This document shows, in pieces, positions 40,005-49,021 of a DNA stretch of 52,430 bases. This DNA comes from Candidatus Poseidoniaceae archaeon (GTDB lineage: Archaea; Thermoplasmatota; Poseidoniia; Poseidoniales; Poseidoniaceae), in NCBI GenBank assembly GCA_949373095.1, contig CASIBY010000017.1, positions 1 to 52,430 of the forward strand, read 5' to 3'. Below the pieces are notes generated by a model. The model saw only the letters and a program-made list of their open reading frames with translations, made no database searches and had not been told where the DNA came from. Position 1 is the first letter of the stretch. Each line of letters begins with the position of its first letter. The translations under genes and the position numbers were made by a program.

Positions 40005-40922
40005 TCACTCGCCGACTCGCTCGATAACACGAACGTGGTCTCCACGCATGTTGAGCGTCATTGGAATGACTTGTTCGTACAATTCCATGCTGACTTCTTC
40101 CTTGGATTCAGCAACACTGGTAATGCGCGCTTTTTCACCCTTGAATGCACCTGTAACAATTTCAACAATACAGCCGACTTCGATTCCACTGGTAACAGCC
40201 TTTGGAATAAGGTAGGGGAGAATGTCTTGAAGCGGTGCTTCGCCAGGAAGTACGTTCTTGGCGTTCTTGAGCGGGCTTTGGTTGAGTCCACGACGAGCCG
40301 AGGGGTCACGACCACCAGAGCGTCCAATGAGTTTCTCAACGTGGTGTTGAGCACTGGATTCAACAAAGACATAGCCGCGCATTGCAGTTGGGTGAAGAAT
40401 CGACATGATTTCTCCGTTGAGCGATGTCATTGAACCACTGCCATGAAGACGAGCGTGCATCTCGTCTGCAACACGTTGTTCGGAGTTGATGGCGGTCTTG
40501 ACGATGTAGAGAAACGCCCCGACACTGCCGTACATTTCACGGAACAAGCCGTCTGCATTTTCCATATCAATGTCAGAGAATATGCATCTGAATTCCTTGA
40601 TCTTTCCTGGGTCGATCCACTCTGCGTGGGTGTAGATGCCAGCAGGTTCTACTGCGTCGGTATCGGCGACAACGAGGACAGGAATCACATCGACGAGGGA
40701 GCGTCCCATGTCAATTCCACGCTCAGGTCCTGAGCCCTGATAGTGAAGAGATTCCACAGGAATTCCAGTAGAAGAAGCGACTCGTTCAAGAACTTCTTCA
40801 GGCGTGGCTCCGACTCCCCAAACTCCGTCCCAAAGGCCGGAAAAGTATTCGGATTGCTCCGACCTCTTGAGCAAGAGTAATTTTTCTTCAAAACGAACAA
40901 ATGCAACGAAAGCTTCTGACAT
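40005..40922 (-). CDS. spt5: Transcription elongation factor Spt5 (NusG family) with an N-terminal Nudix-like domain
   Basis: 305 residues from ATG 40922 (SD GGAGTGA, 7 nt). Archaeal Spt5 is about 150. The last ~175 residues are Spt5: the NGN domain (GAFLYIVKTAINSEQRVADE, MRGYVFVESSAQHHVEKLIG, LPYLIPKAVTSGIEVG) and the KOW domain (GCIVEIVTGAFKGEKARITS). With Spt4 it clamps RNA polymerase and keeps it processive. Residues 1-115 look like a Nudix fold: VAFVRFEEKLLLLKRSEQSE, FSGLWDGVWGVGATPEEVLE, THAEWIDPGKIKEF. Where active Nudix enzymes have REUxEE, here stands ERVASSTG, so both catalytic Glu are lost. The domain is probably a binding module. It follows secE by 14 nt. Confidence 0.88.
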   Translation of the reverse strand: MSEAFVAFVRFEEKLLLLKRSEQSEYFSGLWDGVWGVGATPEEVLERVASSTGIPVESLHYQGSGPERGIDMGRSLVDVIPVLVVADTDAVEPAGIYTHAEWIDPGKIKEFRCIFSDIDMENADGLFREMYGSVGAFLYIVKTAINSEQRVADEMHARLHGSGSMTSLNGEIMSILHPTAMRGYVFVESSAQHHVEKLIGRSGGRDPSARRGLNQSPLKNAKNVLPGEAPLQDILPYLIPKAVTSGIEVGCIVEIVTGAFKGEKARITSVAESKEEVSMELYEQVIPMTLNMRGDHVRVIERVGE

Positions 40923-40936
40923 AATTTTCACTCCAA

Positions 40937-41209
40937 TCAGTTTCCGATGCCGAATACATCGTGAATCAACCACGGCAGGAAGTTATCCATAACCACGAGA
41001 ATACCAAAGCCAATGGCGCCCAAAACGAAGAGTCCGATACCGCAGATAATTGAGGTTTGTCGGAATTCTTGCTTAGACGGTTTACGGGCCATGCGGATGA
41101 TACGAGCCCAAGAGCCGCGAGTGATCTTACGGAATTGTGCTTCAATCCTGTCTTGTTGCTCTTGTACCTTCATCTCGAAGGACTTGGACGCGGTTGATTC
41201 ATCAGACAT
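40937..41209 (-). CDS. secE: Protein translocase subunit SecE (Sec61 gamma)
   Basis: 90 residues. A charged N-terminal helix leads to the family motif IIRMARKPSKQEFRQTS, followed by one membrane helix (GIGLFVLGAIGFGILVVM). SecE clamps SecY in the protein-conducting channel. The N-terminal extension (about 35 residues) is longer than in many archaea. The secE-spt5 order is the ancestral one; here it is separated from the stalk genes by 10 kb. Confidence 0.92.
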   Translation of the reverse strand: MSDESTASKSFEMKVQEQQDRIEAQFRKITRGSWARIIRMARKPSKQEFRQTSIICGIGLFVLGAIGFGILVVMDNFLPWLIHDVFGIGN

Positions 41210-41245
41210 GGTCTAACCTCAGCCTTCCGACCCACTAACCCCCCC

Positions 41246-41253
41246 AATATAAC
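41246..41253 (-). promoter_or_regulatory. TATA box of secE-spt5
   Basis: GTTATATT on the minus strand, about 40 nt before the secE ATG at 41209, predicting a leader of roughly 15 nt that contains GAGG. Confidence 0.45.
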
Positions 41254-41387
41254 GACTCCGCAGTCAAAAGGCAAGGAACCATCCCCGAGAATGTGTCAAT
41301 TCCTTACAAAAACAGACCCATGACAAGAAAACCTTCATCCAATTTGATGGGAGGGTTGATGTGGGGCAAGCGCTTCATTTGCAGATG

Positions 41388-41720
41388 ATGGCGTCCCCTA
41401 ATCCCTACGATGTATTGGGCGTCAATCGCAATGCAAGCGATGGTGAAATCAAACGTTCTTTTCGTAAACTTGCGCGGAAACATCACCCTGACCGTAATCA
41501 GGGAGATGTCAAATCCGAAGCGAAATTCAAGGAGGTCCAGGCTGCTTACGATTCTATTGGAACAGCAGAAGCTCGTCGTGAACACGACCAGCAGGAGCAA
41601 ATGGCCGACATGTTCGGTGGAAGAGGCCGTGGTAGCCCTGGAATGAATTTCGGAGGCGGCGGCATGGGCGGCATGGGCGGCATGGATGACCTCCTCGGAC
41701 AGATGTTCGGGCGGCGGCGG
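41388..41720 (+). CDS. DnaJ-like co-chaperone, N-terminal part
   Basis: The J domain (about 65 residues) is intact: NPYDVLGVNRNASDGEIKRS, HPD in ARKHHPDRN, then FKEVQAAYDSIG. It stimulates the ATPase of DnaK. A Gly/Met-rich linker (GGGGMGGMGGMDDLLGQMFG) follows. Within TTCGGGCGGCGGCGG near 41710 the frame slips, and the original frame runs to 41801 without sense. ATG 41388 or 41385 is the start; the GTG at 41361 is unlikely. Confidence 0.75.
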
Positions 41721-42297
41721 CATGGGCGGCATGGGTGGACGACCGCGTCAACAACGCCAACAATCCAAAGCAAAAGCAGCAACCATCAATGTTGGACTTG
41801 ACCTAACGGTTGAGCAGGGATTGGAAGGCGGTCAATTTGAATTCTCTTTCAAGCGATTTAAGCAACAAGGGACAAGCATGGAAACCAAACGGGTCACCAT
41901 GAAGTTACGCCTTGATGCAGGTGTGGCCCACGGCACGACCAAGACCGTCAAGGGGCAAGGTCATGACCACCCAGAAGGCGAACGAGGCGATGTTGTCGTC
42001 ACTGTCCGAATTGATGCTGGAGAAGAGTACCGCTGGGAGGATGAGGTCTTGGTTCAAGACGTTCCCGTCCCGTATTCGGTGCTGATACTTGGTGGGAAAG
42101 TGAAGGTCCGACTCCCTTCCGGCAAGGAAGGGCGATTAACGGTTGAACCGTTCACGCAGGTAGGCGACAGACGAAGGATGAGCAAGGCTGGCTACAATGG
42201 AAGTGACCTAGAACTTGAATTTACATTAGTTGAATACGATACGCTGACTAAAAAACAAAAGAACGCTCTTGACGGGCTGAACAAACTCGGCCTGTAA
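41710..42297 (+). CDS. DnaJ-like co-chaperone, C-terminal part
   Basis: In the shifted frame the linker continues (GGGMGGMGGRPRQQRQQ), then the two substrate-binding beta domains: LDLTVEQGLEGGQFEFSFKR, HGTTKTVKGQGHDHPEGERG and VLILGGKVKVRLPSGKEGR. There is no zinc-finger (CxxCxGxG) region, so this is a class B, CbpA-like protein of about 300 residues. Confidence 0.72.
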   Translation, partial: GGGGMGGMGGRPRQQRQQSKAKAATINVGLDLTVEQGLEGGQFEFSFKRFKQQGTSMETKRVTMKLRLDAGVAHGTTKTVKGQGHDHPEGERGDVVVTVRIDAGEEYRWEDEVLVQDVPVPYSVLILGGKVKVRLPSGKEGRLTVEPFTQVGDRRRMSKAGYNGSDLELEFTLVEYDTLTKKQKNALDGLNKLGL

Positions 42298-42336
42298 CGT
42301 CGTTGACTTCATGACGGGTGAGCGTCACCAATCGTC

Positions 42337-43317
42337 ATGGCGGGTGGTCAAAGGCGGAGTGGAAAGGGTTCTTCGCGCCCTAATCGCCAAAACAAGAACA
42401 AGGGGCCAAAGGCTCCTGAAGATGAACGCTTATGGCGCCGAGTCACTCAACACTTCTCCGAACCGGAGGATTGGGGTCGTGCTTGGTCCAATGCGGAGGT
42501 GGTTGAATTTCTCACCGTCAAGGAACGGATGGAAGCCCAATTTTCCAGCGATGAAAAGGCAGGAAGAGCGTTTCAAAGTAAGATTGAGAAAAGCCTTGCC
42601 TTTGCCCGAAAACAACAGGAGCGAATTGTTTCTGTAGAAGACAAAACTATGCGCTTCAGGCGCCCTGCAGAAATTGATACCTTGGTCGCATCTGTTCGTA
42701 AATGGAAGGACTTCATGAGTCGCCATGCAGGCAAAGGCTCTGTTCCTCTTACGGGTTTACCTCGCCTTGCTGACGATGGGACTGGAAACGATGAGGATCT
42801 GATTCTTTACGCTCTACTGGAAGATGTTTGGCAGGCTTTTTTACTCAAGGAACCGCTTCCAAAAGCGTTCGCACTTGACGGTTCGGGCGTTCGAACCTGG
42901 GAGGGGTACGACCTCGTCCGTGAAGCCAAGCGTTGTGCTGAACGACGCTCTGGACTCCGATTCCGAGACGATGAACCCGCTATGGCCTTGTTATTGCTAA
43001 CCAGCGGGCGTTGGACCGTTCGCGAATTATTGCAAAACCGACTTCTCGCACGAAGAAGAGATGGCGTGAATCCATTTCCCGACACCTATGATGCAGGTCT
43101 TGTTGACCATGCTGACCACCTGCCAGAAGTTGACGGTGACCGCGAAGTTGCAAAAGGACGAACCGACCTTCGTCATCTTCCATTCGTGACCATTGACCCG
43201 CCCGATGCAAAGGATTTCGACGACGCCGTGTGCCTGATAGAGACAAGACAACAGGCGAACCCTTTGGGTCGCTATCGCCGACGTTGCCCACTACGTCCGG
43301 GTCGACACTGCCCTTGA
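42337..43317 (+). CDS. RNase II/R-family exoribonuclease, N-terminal part
   Basis: ATG 42337 opens a basic start (GGQRRSGKGSSRPNRQNKNK), then a helical region of about 270 residues without obvious cold-shock domains, then the first catalytic motif HLPFVTIDPPDAKDFDDAVC with the Asp residues that hold Mg2+. The frame is lost near 43255. The next conserved piece (WVAIADVAHYVRVDTALDRA, about 43268-43325) lies in a second frame and the rest in a third, so two indels occur within 80 bp. The enzyme degrades RNA 3' to 5'. Confidence 0.72.
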   Translation: MAGGQRRSGKGSSRPNRQNKNKGPKAPEDERLWRRVTQHFSEPEDWGRAWSNAEVVEFLTVKERMEAQFSSDEKAGRAFQSKIEKSLAFARKQQERIVSVEDKTMRFRRPAEIDTLVASVRKWKDFMSRHAGKGSVPLTGLPRLADDGTGNDEDLILYALLEDVWQAFLLKEPLPKAFALDGSGVRTWEGYDLVREAKRCAERRSGLRFRDDEPAMALLLLTSGRWTVRELLQNRLLARRRDGVNPFPDTYDAGLVDHADHLPEVDGDREVAKGRTDLRHLPFVTIDPPDAKDFDDAVCLIETRQQANPLGRYRRRCPLRPGRHCP

Positions 43318-43324
43318 CCGAGCC

Positions 43325-44687
43325 GCTCAGAGCAAGAGCGACTTCTGTTTATCTCCCGCATACCGTCTTGCCGATGCTACCACCGCGCCTTGCAGACCAT
43401 TTGTGCTCCCTCCGAGCTGACGTTGACCGTCTTTCAATGGTCATCGGTATGGAATTGAACACTGACAATGAAATCATCAACACGCAAGCCTACGAGGCCG
43501 TGATTCATGTCAAGTCAAACATCGCGTATGGTGACGTGCTTCAGACCAACGAATACGATACAATGTTGGCGTTGGCAGGACACTGGCAGAGCAAAGAGAT
43601 TCGCTTGGACCTGAACAATTCCGAATTACGACCTCGCCTTCACGATGACGAAACCATCGCCGTTGAAGTCAAATGGCCTAACGATGCAACCCGAATGATC
43701 GAATCGTTCATGGTCGCCACTAATGCCGCCGTTGGTCATCTTTTGGGGGCTAAGGGGGCGCCACTACCTTGGCGTTGTCACGCACCCCCAGACCGCCCTG
43801 AAGTTGAGGGTTTGAATGCGAAATTAAGCGCCATGGACATCCCGATTGAACTGCCCATGCCGAGTTCGCGCAAACATGGTGAAAGTGACGCCCATGAACT
43901 ATCGAATATTTTGGGCAACTGGGCAAATCTTGGCTCGGGAGAAATTGACCTGTCTGGGATAGAAGATACCACTGAAGATGTCCCCGATTATTTGTCTACA
44001 GTCATTGACCCCGAAGCAAGAGACAACATTCTCATCTCGTTACGCCAAGCACAACAAGCGGCCAGTTCACTGACCGAATCAACGCGAAGAGTCGTCGACC
44101 AAGGATTGTTTCAACTCATGCAGCGAGCCGTTTACAGTGAAGAAAACGGTGGCCATTTTGGTCTGAACTTAGATGCGTACGTTCACTTCACTTCACCGAT
44201 TCGCCGCTATCCGGACTTGATGGCTCACCGTCAACTCAAATCCCTGATTCACGGCCAAGAGTGGGTCCATTCGCATGAAGAGACCGCTGAACTCGCCATG
44301 CATTGTTCAGAACAAGGTTTGGTCGCAAAGCGACTGGAATGGGAACTTGTATCCAATACCTACCACGTTCACCTCATGCGTGGAGGGTCCATCGGAGATT
44401 CAAATGAACCCGCACCGACATCATACAATGCTCGAGTTGTCGGTTTGAAAGCGCCATGGGTCTTCCTTGACCTGGGCGATGATGGCGCGGTTTCAGGACG
44501 AATGCATCTTGCTCAACTCGGTGGAAAACAACGACTTGTGGTTGATGAATTCGGACTTGAAGTGACAACGGCTGAACCTGACCATTCTGGAAACACTCCG
44601 GTCATCTTGCAACTTGGACAACGATTTGCCTGTCGCTTGCGAGGATTGGACATTTGGTCAGGGTCACTTGACCTTGCGCCGATTTAA
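43325..44687 (+). CDS. RNase II/R-family exoribonuclease, C-terminal part
   Basis: Continuation: TSVYLPHTVLPMLPPRLADH, then the signature HFGLNLDAYVHFTSPIRRYP (DxxxHFTSPIRRYxDL) that shapes the RNA channel, and a C-terminal S1-like domain (NARVVGLKAPWVFLDLGDDG). Joined, the protein would be about 780 residues. It ends 4 bp inside the convergent membrane protein gene. Confidence 0.78.
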
Positions 44688-45925
44688 GCCTCTTCAAGAA
44701 TCATGTTGACTTGATGTTCAGCCTTAGAAATCTCGTCAGATTCGCCCGCTGCAATCAACTTCTTGGTGCCCATGAAGAGAATGAAAACACCCAAGGGCAA
44801 GAACACAAACACTGCATTGTCCTCAAGCCAGTCTGAAATCAAAATCAAGAACCATATGAAGGCCATAAGGAAAAATACCCCGCCTGTAAACGAACTGGGT
44901 TCAGTGAGAGATGTCCTTAACTTGTCAGCATCGAACTTCCATCCGAACATCTGCAATCCCATTACACCATGAATCATGAAGGCCAACAGCCAAGCCAATT
45001 CAAAATCGCCGAACAGGAAATCCACATGATGGACATCCATGTAATCTGAAATGCTAAACGCCAGCGCTAACGGCATTCCCGTGTAAAACACCATTACCGC
45101 CATGACCCCTGGCCAAGCTTTGTTGACCGTTGTTCCAGCGTAGATTTTGGAGCCAAACCGTCGAGGAGCGACTTCCATCCAAATCATCCAAGCCACCAAA
45201 TGGAATGAAAAATAAATTAACCATGCTGTTTCATAGAAGAGGCTGAACGCTTCGTCGAAGGATTCAAGCAAAATCCAAGCACAAACGGCTGCAGCAAAGG
45301 CGTTGAAGGTCGCTTGAACGGCCATTGAAGGCTTTCTATTAACATCGTCCCACTCCATTAAAAGTTCTCTCAGAAGAACTCCAAGAACCAAGGCTGCGCA
45401 GAAGAAAGCGGCCGTATCGTCCTGGGCACCAAGGGCGAAAAAGAACGGGAAGGCACCCATGATCCATGTCGCAGTGTAGGTGACGCGAGCGTCCAACTCG
45501 CGCGCTTTTCGGGCTGAGTATACCGCAAGTGCGAGCAAAGGAAGCCAAAGGCCGCTGTTAAACGGCCCAAAGTCACGGTCCCAATCGCGGCCACCTGGCC
45601 CCTCAACGAACATGATCCACGCCATCAGGGCACTTACGCTGAAGATGATGATTCGCGCTTCATTCAGAAAGATTTCAGCTTTACCGGAATATTGTCTTCG
45701 AAACGAAACCCATGAAGCGATGGCGAGAAGACCAAAACCAATGGACATCAACCATTCCTCGGCGTCCACGATAGAGTCGAAGTTCTCGCTGAGCAACAAT
45801 GAAAGGAAGCCCACTCCAAAGAGAATCATAGTGGCTCCAGTCGCAGCAGCACTACCCAAAGCAATGCGCATAGCATGGTCTGCAAGTATGAATCCCGTGG
45901 CCTCTTCATGGCCTGATGCAGACAC
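44684..45925 (-). CDS. Hypothetical polytopic membrane protein
   Basis: 413 residues with about 11-12 membrane helices (for example GATMILFGVGFLSLLL, IIIFSVSALMAWIMFVEG, GGVFFLMAFIWFLILI). No motif of a known transporter family is visible. The ends are short and charged. It follows a 46-codon frame by 25 bp on the same strand. Confidence 0.7.
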   Translation of the reverse strand: MSASGHEEATGFILADHAMRIALGSAAATGATMILFGVGFLSLLLSENFDSIVDAEEWLMSIGFGLLAIASWVSFRRQYSGKAEIFLNEARIIIFSVSALMAWIMFVEGPGGRDWDRDFGPFNSGLWLPLLALAVYSARKARELDARVTYTATWIMGAFPFFFALGAQDDTAAFFCAALVLGVLLRELLMEWDDVNRKPSMAVQATFNAFAAAVCAWILLESFDEAFSLFYETAWLIYFSFHLVAWMIWMEVAPRRFGSKIYAGTTVNKAWPGVMAVMVFYTGMPLALAFSISDYMDVHHVDFLFGDFELAWLLAFMIHGVMGLQMFGWKFDADKLRTSLTEPSSFTGGVFFLMAFIWFLILISDWLEDNAVFVFLPLGVFILFMGTKKLIAAGESDEISKAEHQVNMILEEA

Positions 45926-45950
45926 ACCAGCCCCCGGTGCTTGTGATGAC

Positions 45951-46091
45951 TCAACCTCGCTGATTTGGCCGAAAGACTATAGTCTGAGGTCGCTGTTCTT
46001 CAAAGGTTTTGATGCTCTCAAAGGATTTGAAATCCAAACGCCCTGCGTCCACGTGAAGCGAGAGCCGTTCCACAAATTCAGAAGAATCCAT
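45951..46091 (-). CDS. 46-residue small protein upstream of the membrane protein
   Basis: ATG 46091 is preceded by GAGGTGA with a 5-nt spacing, an ideal ribosome binding site. The product MDSSEFVERLSLHVDAGRLD, FKSFESIKTFEEQRPQTIVF, RPNQRG is soluble with a balanced composition, unlike a chance frame. No family recognised. Conservation in relatives would decide. Confidence 0.5.
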   Translation of the reverse strand: MDSSEFVERLSLHVDAGRLDFKSFESIKTFEEQRPQTIVFRPNQRG

Positions 46092-46162
46092 GAATTCACC
46101 TCATTCCCCCCCCGCTTAATTATTTCCCCTCCAAAAATAACATAATTGGTGTATTTTTACTT

Positions 46163-46196
46163 TTGTAGTCAATACTAGCCTTTTTAATGACTACAA
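46163..46196 (+). promoter_or_regulatory. Operator-like inverted repeat of the copper operon
   Basis: TTGTAGTCA (46163-46171) and TGACTACAA (46188-46196) are perfect 9-bp arms separated by 16 bp, so their centres are 25 bp apart. A TATA-like GTATTTTTAC (46151-46160) lies upstream, and the Cys-rich gene starts at 46210. The repeat therefore spans the expected transcription start, where a bound repressor would block RNA polymerase. A copper-responsive regulator is inferred. Confidence 0.6.
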
Positions 46197-46209
46197 TAAA
46201 CCCAATGGT

Positions 46210-46401
46210 ATGGCCCGTATTACTGCCGAACGTTGCGAATGCAATTGCAAAATGAAGCGACTCTACACACGCGCTGAAGGTGGAAAGGGTTGGGACGGCG
46301 TCGGATGGATGTGCGGTTGCGGTTGTGGTTGCGTCACTCTCGATGAAGGAGCATGGCAACTGATGTCCTGTTGTAGCGCAGAGGTTGAGCCCAATGCGTG
46401 A
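46210..46401 (+). CDS. Cys-rich small metal-binding protein ahead of CopA
   Basis: 63 residues with nine cysteines in three groups: ERCECNCK, WMCGCGCGCV and MSCCS. Such density is typical of metallothionein-like or Cu(I)-carrying peptides, though I recognise no named family. Its last codons overlap the copA start (AATGCGTGA: Asn-Ala-stop in one frame, Met-Arg in the other), so the two are translationally coupled. It may deliver Cu(I) to the CopA metal-binding domain or buffer it. An alternative is a zinc-ribbon-like fold. Confidence 0.7.
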   Translation: MARITAERCECNCKMKRLYTRAEGGKGWDGVGWMCGCGCGCVTLDEGAWQLMSCCSAEVEPNA

Positions 46402-48120
46402 ATTAACTTTACAAGTCACCGGAATGAACTGCGGTGCGTGTGTCGCCTCCGTTGAAAAGGCGGTTTCTAGCGTAGATGTTGTCGCCTCGGTGGCCGTCAA
46501 TCTCCCTCTTGAAAAAGCAAGAATCTTGTTGACTCAGGCCGCTGACACCAGTGCCAGAGAACAGTGCATTGCGGCCATAAATAATGCCGGGTTCAAAGCC
46601 ACGGACTTAACCCCTGCACCTCAACTTCGTGAACAAAACAAGACCGCTCTTCACGCCCAATCTTGGAAGGTAACCCTCGCATTTCTTCTCAGCGTCCCTG
46701 TATTCATTCTCTCGATGGTGCTGGATGATTTTGGAACCTATAAGGGCGTGAACACTCGTCTTTTGCTCGCCTTTTTGGCTGCCCTTCCCGTTTATATTTG
46801 GTCGGGGGCAGAATTTCATCGGAACGCATGGGCTTCGCTTCGCCGAGGAACTGCGAATATGGATGTTCTTGTTCATCTTGGGACGACCGTTGCAATGCTC
46901 TGGTCTACCGTAGTGACCTTTGCTCCGCTCTTCTCATTCAGTCCAGATTTCATCCTCCAATCAACGCATGTCTTCTTTGACGGAGCAGCATTCATCGTCA
47001 CCTTCGTTTTGCTTGGAAATTATTTGGAAGCGAAGGCCAAACTCAAGGCGACTGACGCTGTTCATCACCTCATGGAAATGCAACCCGATGAAGCATGGGT
47101 TGTTCTGGAAACCGGAGGCACCGAAGCACAACAGGTAGGAGATATCCCAAAGAACACCCTCATCAAAATCCTCGCTGGCGAGACCGTTCCTCTTGACGGT
47201 TGCATTGAGAAACATACGGCACTCGTTGACGAATCAAGTATGACTGGAGAATCCTATCCGGTTCGCAAAGGTGAGGGTGATGAAGTGGTTGCTGGAACGG
47301 TGGTTCTTGACGGTACACTCTTTGTTCGAACCACCGCACTAGTTGGTGATACGATGCTCGCAAAGGTCATTCAGTTGGTTGATGAAGCGCAACTGGGTAA
47401 AGCCCCGATTCAGCGTTTGGTTGACCGAGTAGCAAGCGTATTTGTCCCTGTAGTCGTGATTGCTGCGATTGGGGCTGCCACAATCTGGTGGTTCTTTGCA
47501 GAATCACTGGCTCCAACTTCCAATATGGAACCGATAGAAATGGCTGTGATGGTGCTGGTCTCAACCCTTGTTATCGCCTGCCCGTGTGCTTTGGGTTTGG
47601 CGACACCGACCGCTTTGGTGGTCGGAACGGGAAGAGGGGCAGCATACGGATTGCTCATCAAAGGAATCGAAGCTTTAGAACGAGCCCACGCAACCTCAGT
47701 GGTCGTTCTTGACAAAACTGGAACCATCACTGCAGGCACCCCGCGAGTGAGCCATATCGAATTATTGGACAGTGACGTACGAGAATTGCTTGGAATCGCT
47801 TCTGCATTGGAACTTGAATCAACCCATCCACTCGCTTCTGCAGTTCACACCTCGTGGTCTAACGTCACGGATAAGCGGCCTCTTGTTAGCGACGTACGAA
47901 CCTTGCCTGGACAGGGTTTGGTCGGGGCGCTTGATGGAGAGCCTGTGGCGATTGGAACCTATGAATTGATGGAAGCGCTTGTCAATGAATTGCCTGAAGA
48001 CTTGGAGCAGAACGTGAAGAAACGAGCCAAGCGAGGCGTGACGATCATGCTGGTATCCAAAGGCCAACGCTTGCTCGGATGGATCGAGGCGAGCGACCGA
48101 ATTCAGAGAGACCTCCGCCC
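46394..48120 (+). CDS. copA: Copper-exporting P1B-type ATPase CopA, main part
   Basis: ATG 46394; the in-frame TTG at 46385 is unlikely. One N-terminal metal-binding domain (TGMNCGACVASVEKAV, GMxCxxC), then transmembrane helices, actuator motif TGES in SSMTGESYPVRKGEG, the Cys-Pro-Cys ion site (IACPCALGLATPTAL), phosphorylation motif DKTGTITAG and the SxHP motif of the nucleotide domain (ESTHPLASAV). Near 48117-48121, in GCCCCAG, an extra C shifts the frame. Confidence 0.88.
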
Positions 48121-48665
48121 CAGCCATCAAGCGGCTCAAGCAATCTGGAATCTCTGTCATCATGCTTACCGGGGACAGAGAAGAAACAGCCTTGACGGTT
48201 GGTGAAGCAGTGGGTATTGAGACCATTGTAGCGGGTGTAAAACCAGATGAAAAAGCCGAGCATATCCGTAAATTACAGCAACAAAACGAAGTCGTCGCAA
48301 TGGTAGGAGATGGGATTAACGATGCTGCTGCTCTCACGCTTTCAGATGTTGGTTTGGCGATGGGTGCAGGAAGTCAAATTGCATTGGAAAGTGCTGATAT
48401 TGTTCTGGTTAGAAACGATTTGGCAGATGCTGTAGCAGCCTTAGAACTCGGCCGAGCGACGATGACGAGAATACGAACCAACCTCGTTTGGGCTTTCGCC
48501 TACAACATCATCGGAATCCCTCTCGCCATGGGACTGTTGTATCCTTGGACCGGGTGGTTGCTCCCACCAGCATTTGCTGCCGCAGCAATGTCGCTTTCAT
48601 CCGTTAGCGTTGTGAGCAATTCCTTGTTGTTGCGTTGGTGGCAGCCCTCAAGCGCTCTTCGTTGA
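48115..48665 (+). CDS. copA: Copper-exporting P1B-type ATPase CopA, C-terminal part
   Basis: In the shifted frame the P domain continues (RPAIKRLKQSGISVIMLTGD, MVGDGINDAAALTLSDVG) and ends with two helices carrying FAYNIIGIPLAMG (YN) and AAMSLSSVSVVSN (MxxSS). These are the Cu(I) ligands of CopA-type pumps. Together with the CPC motif they support copper as the substrate. If the frameshift is real the pump is dead; if an error, the protein is about 756 residues. Confidence 0.88.
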
Positions 48666-48773
48666 GCCCAGAAAGGACTCCTTCTGACAGGTTCAGCACT
48701 GCGAATCAGATTAGATGTTCCTTGGAAGGAAGAGCGACGGTTTGAAATCCGCGAGGCGCGGCCATCAGTTTGC

Positions 48774-48857
48774 GCGGGGGTCGCCCAGCTTGGTCAACGG
48801 CGGTGGGTTTAGGTCCCATTCCTTATCGGTTCGCAGGTTCGAATCCTGCCCCCCGCA
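48774..48857 (+). tRNA. tRNA-Leu (anticodon UAG)
   Basis: 84 nt. Acceptor stem GCGGGGG/CCCCCGC with discriminator A, anticodon stem-loop GTGGG-TTTAGGT-CCCAT giving anticodon TAG (reads CUA/CUN Leu), a 13-nt variable arm typical of class II tRNA-Leu, and T arm GCAGG-TTCGAAT-CCTGC. CCA is not encoded and no intron is seen. Confidence 0.93.
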
Positions 48858-48920
48858 TCTGTTTCAATCGTGCAGGTGAGAACCACGGAACAATGTTTCA
48901 TCTACGGGTAAAGCCAATTG

Positions 48921-48986
48921 ATTTGAGTAGTTTGAAATGTATCTCAAATGTCAGTAGAATGAAATCTAGCCGATGTGTATATCGGC
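48921..48986. other. Two hairpins in the tRNA-Leu to orphan-peptide interval
   Basis: ATTTGAG (48921-48927) pairs with CTCAAAT (48943-48949), and GCCGAT (48969-48974) pairs with ATCGGC (48981-48986) around a 6-nt loop. Otherwise 48858-49021 shows no gene that I can support. Confidence 0.35.
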
Positions 48987-49021
48987 ATATCATTGATTGG
49001 CGAGTGAAGCCTCCAAGAACC

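Noticed and set aside
41700..41725. Programmed frameshifting in dnaJ
   Set aside because: The site is a GGC run without a slippery heptamer or a known recoding case for DnaJ, and many unrelated genes here show similar slips. Sequencing error is simpler.
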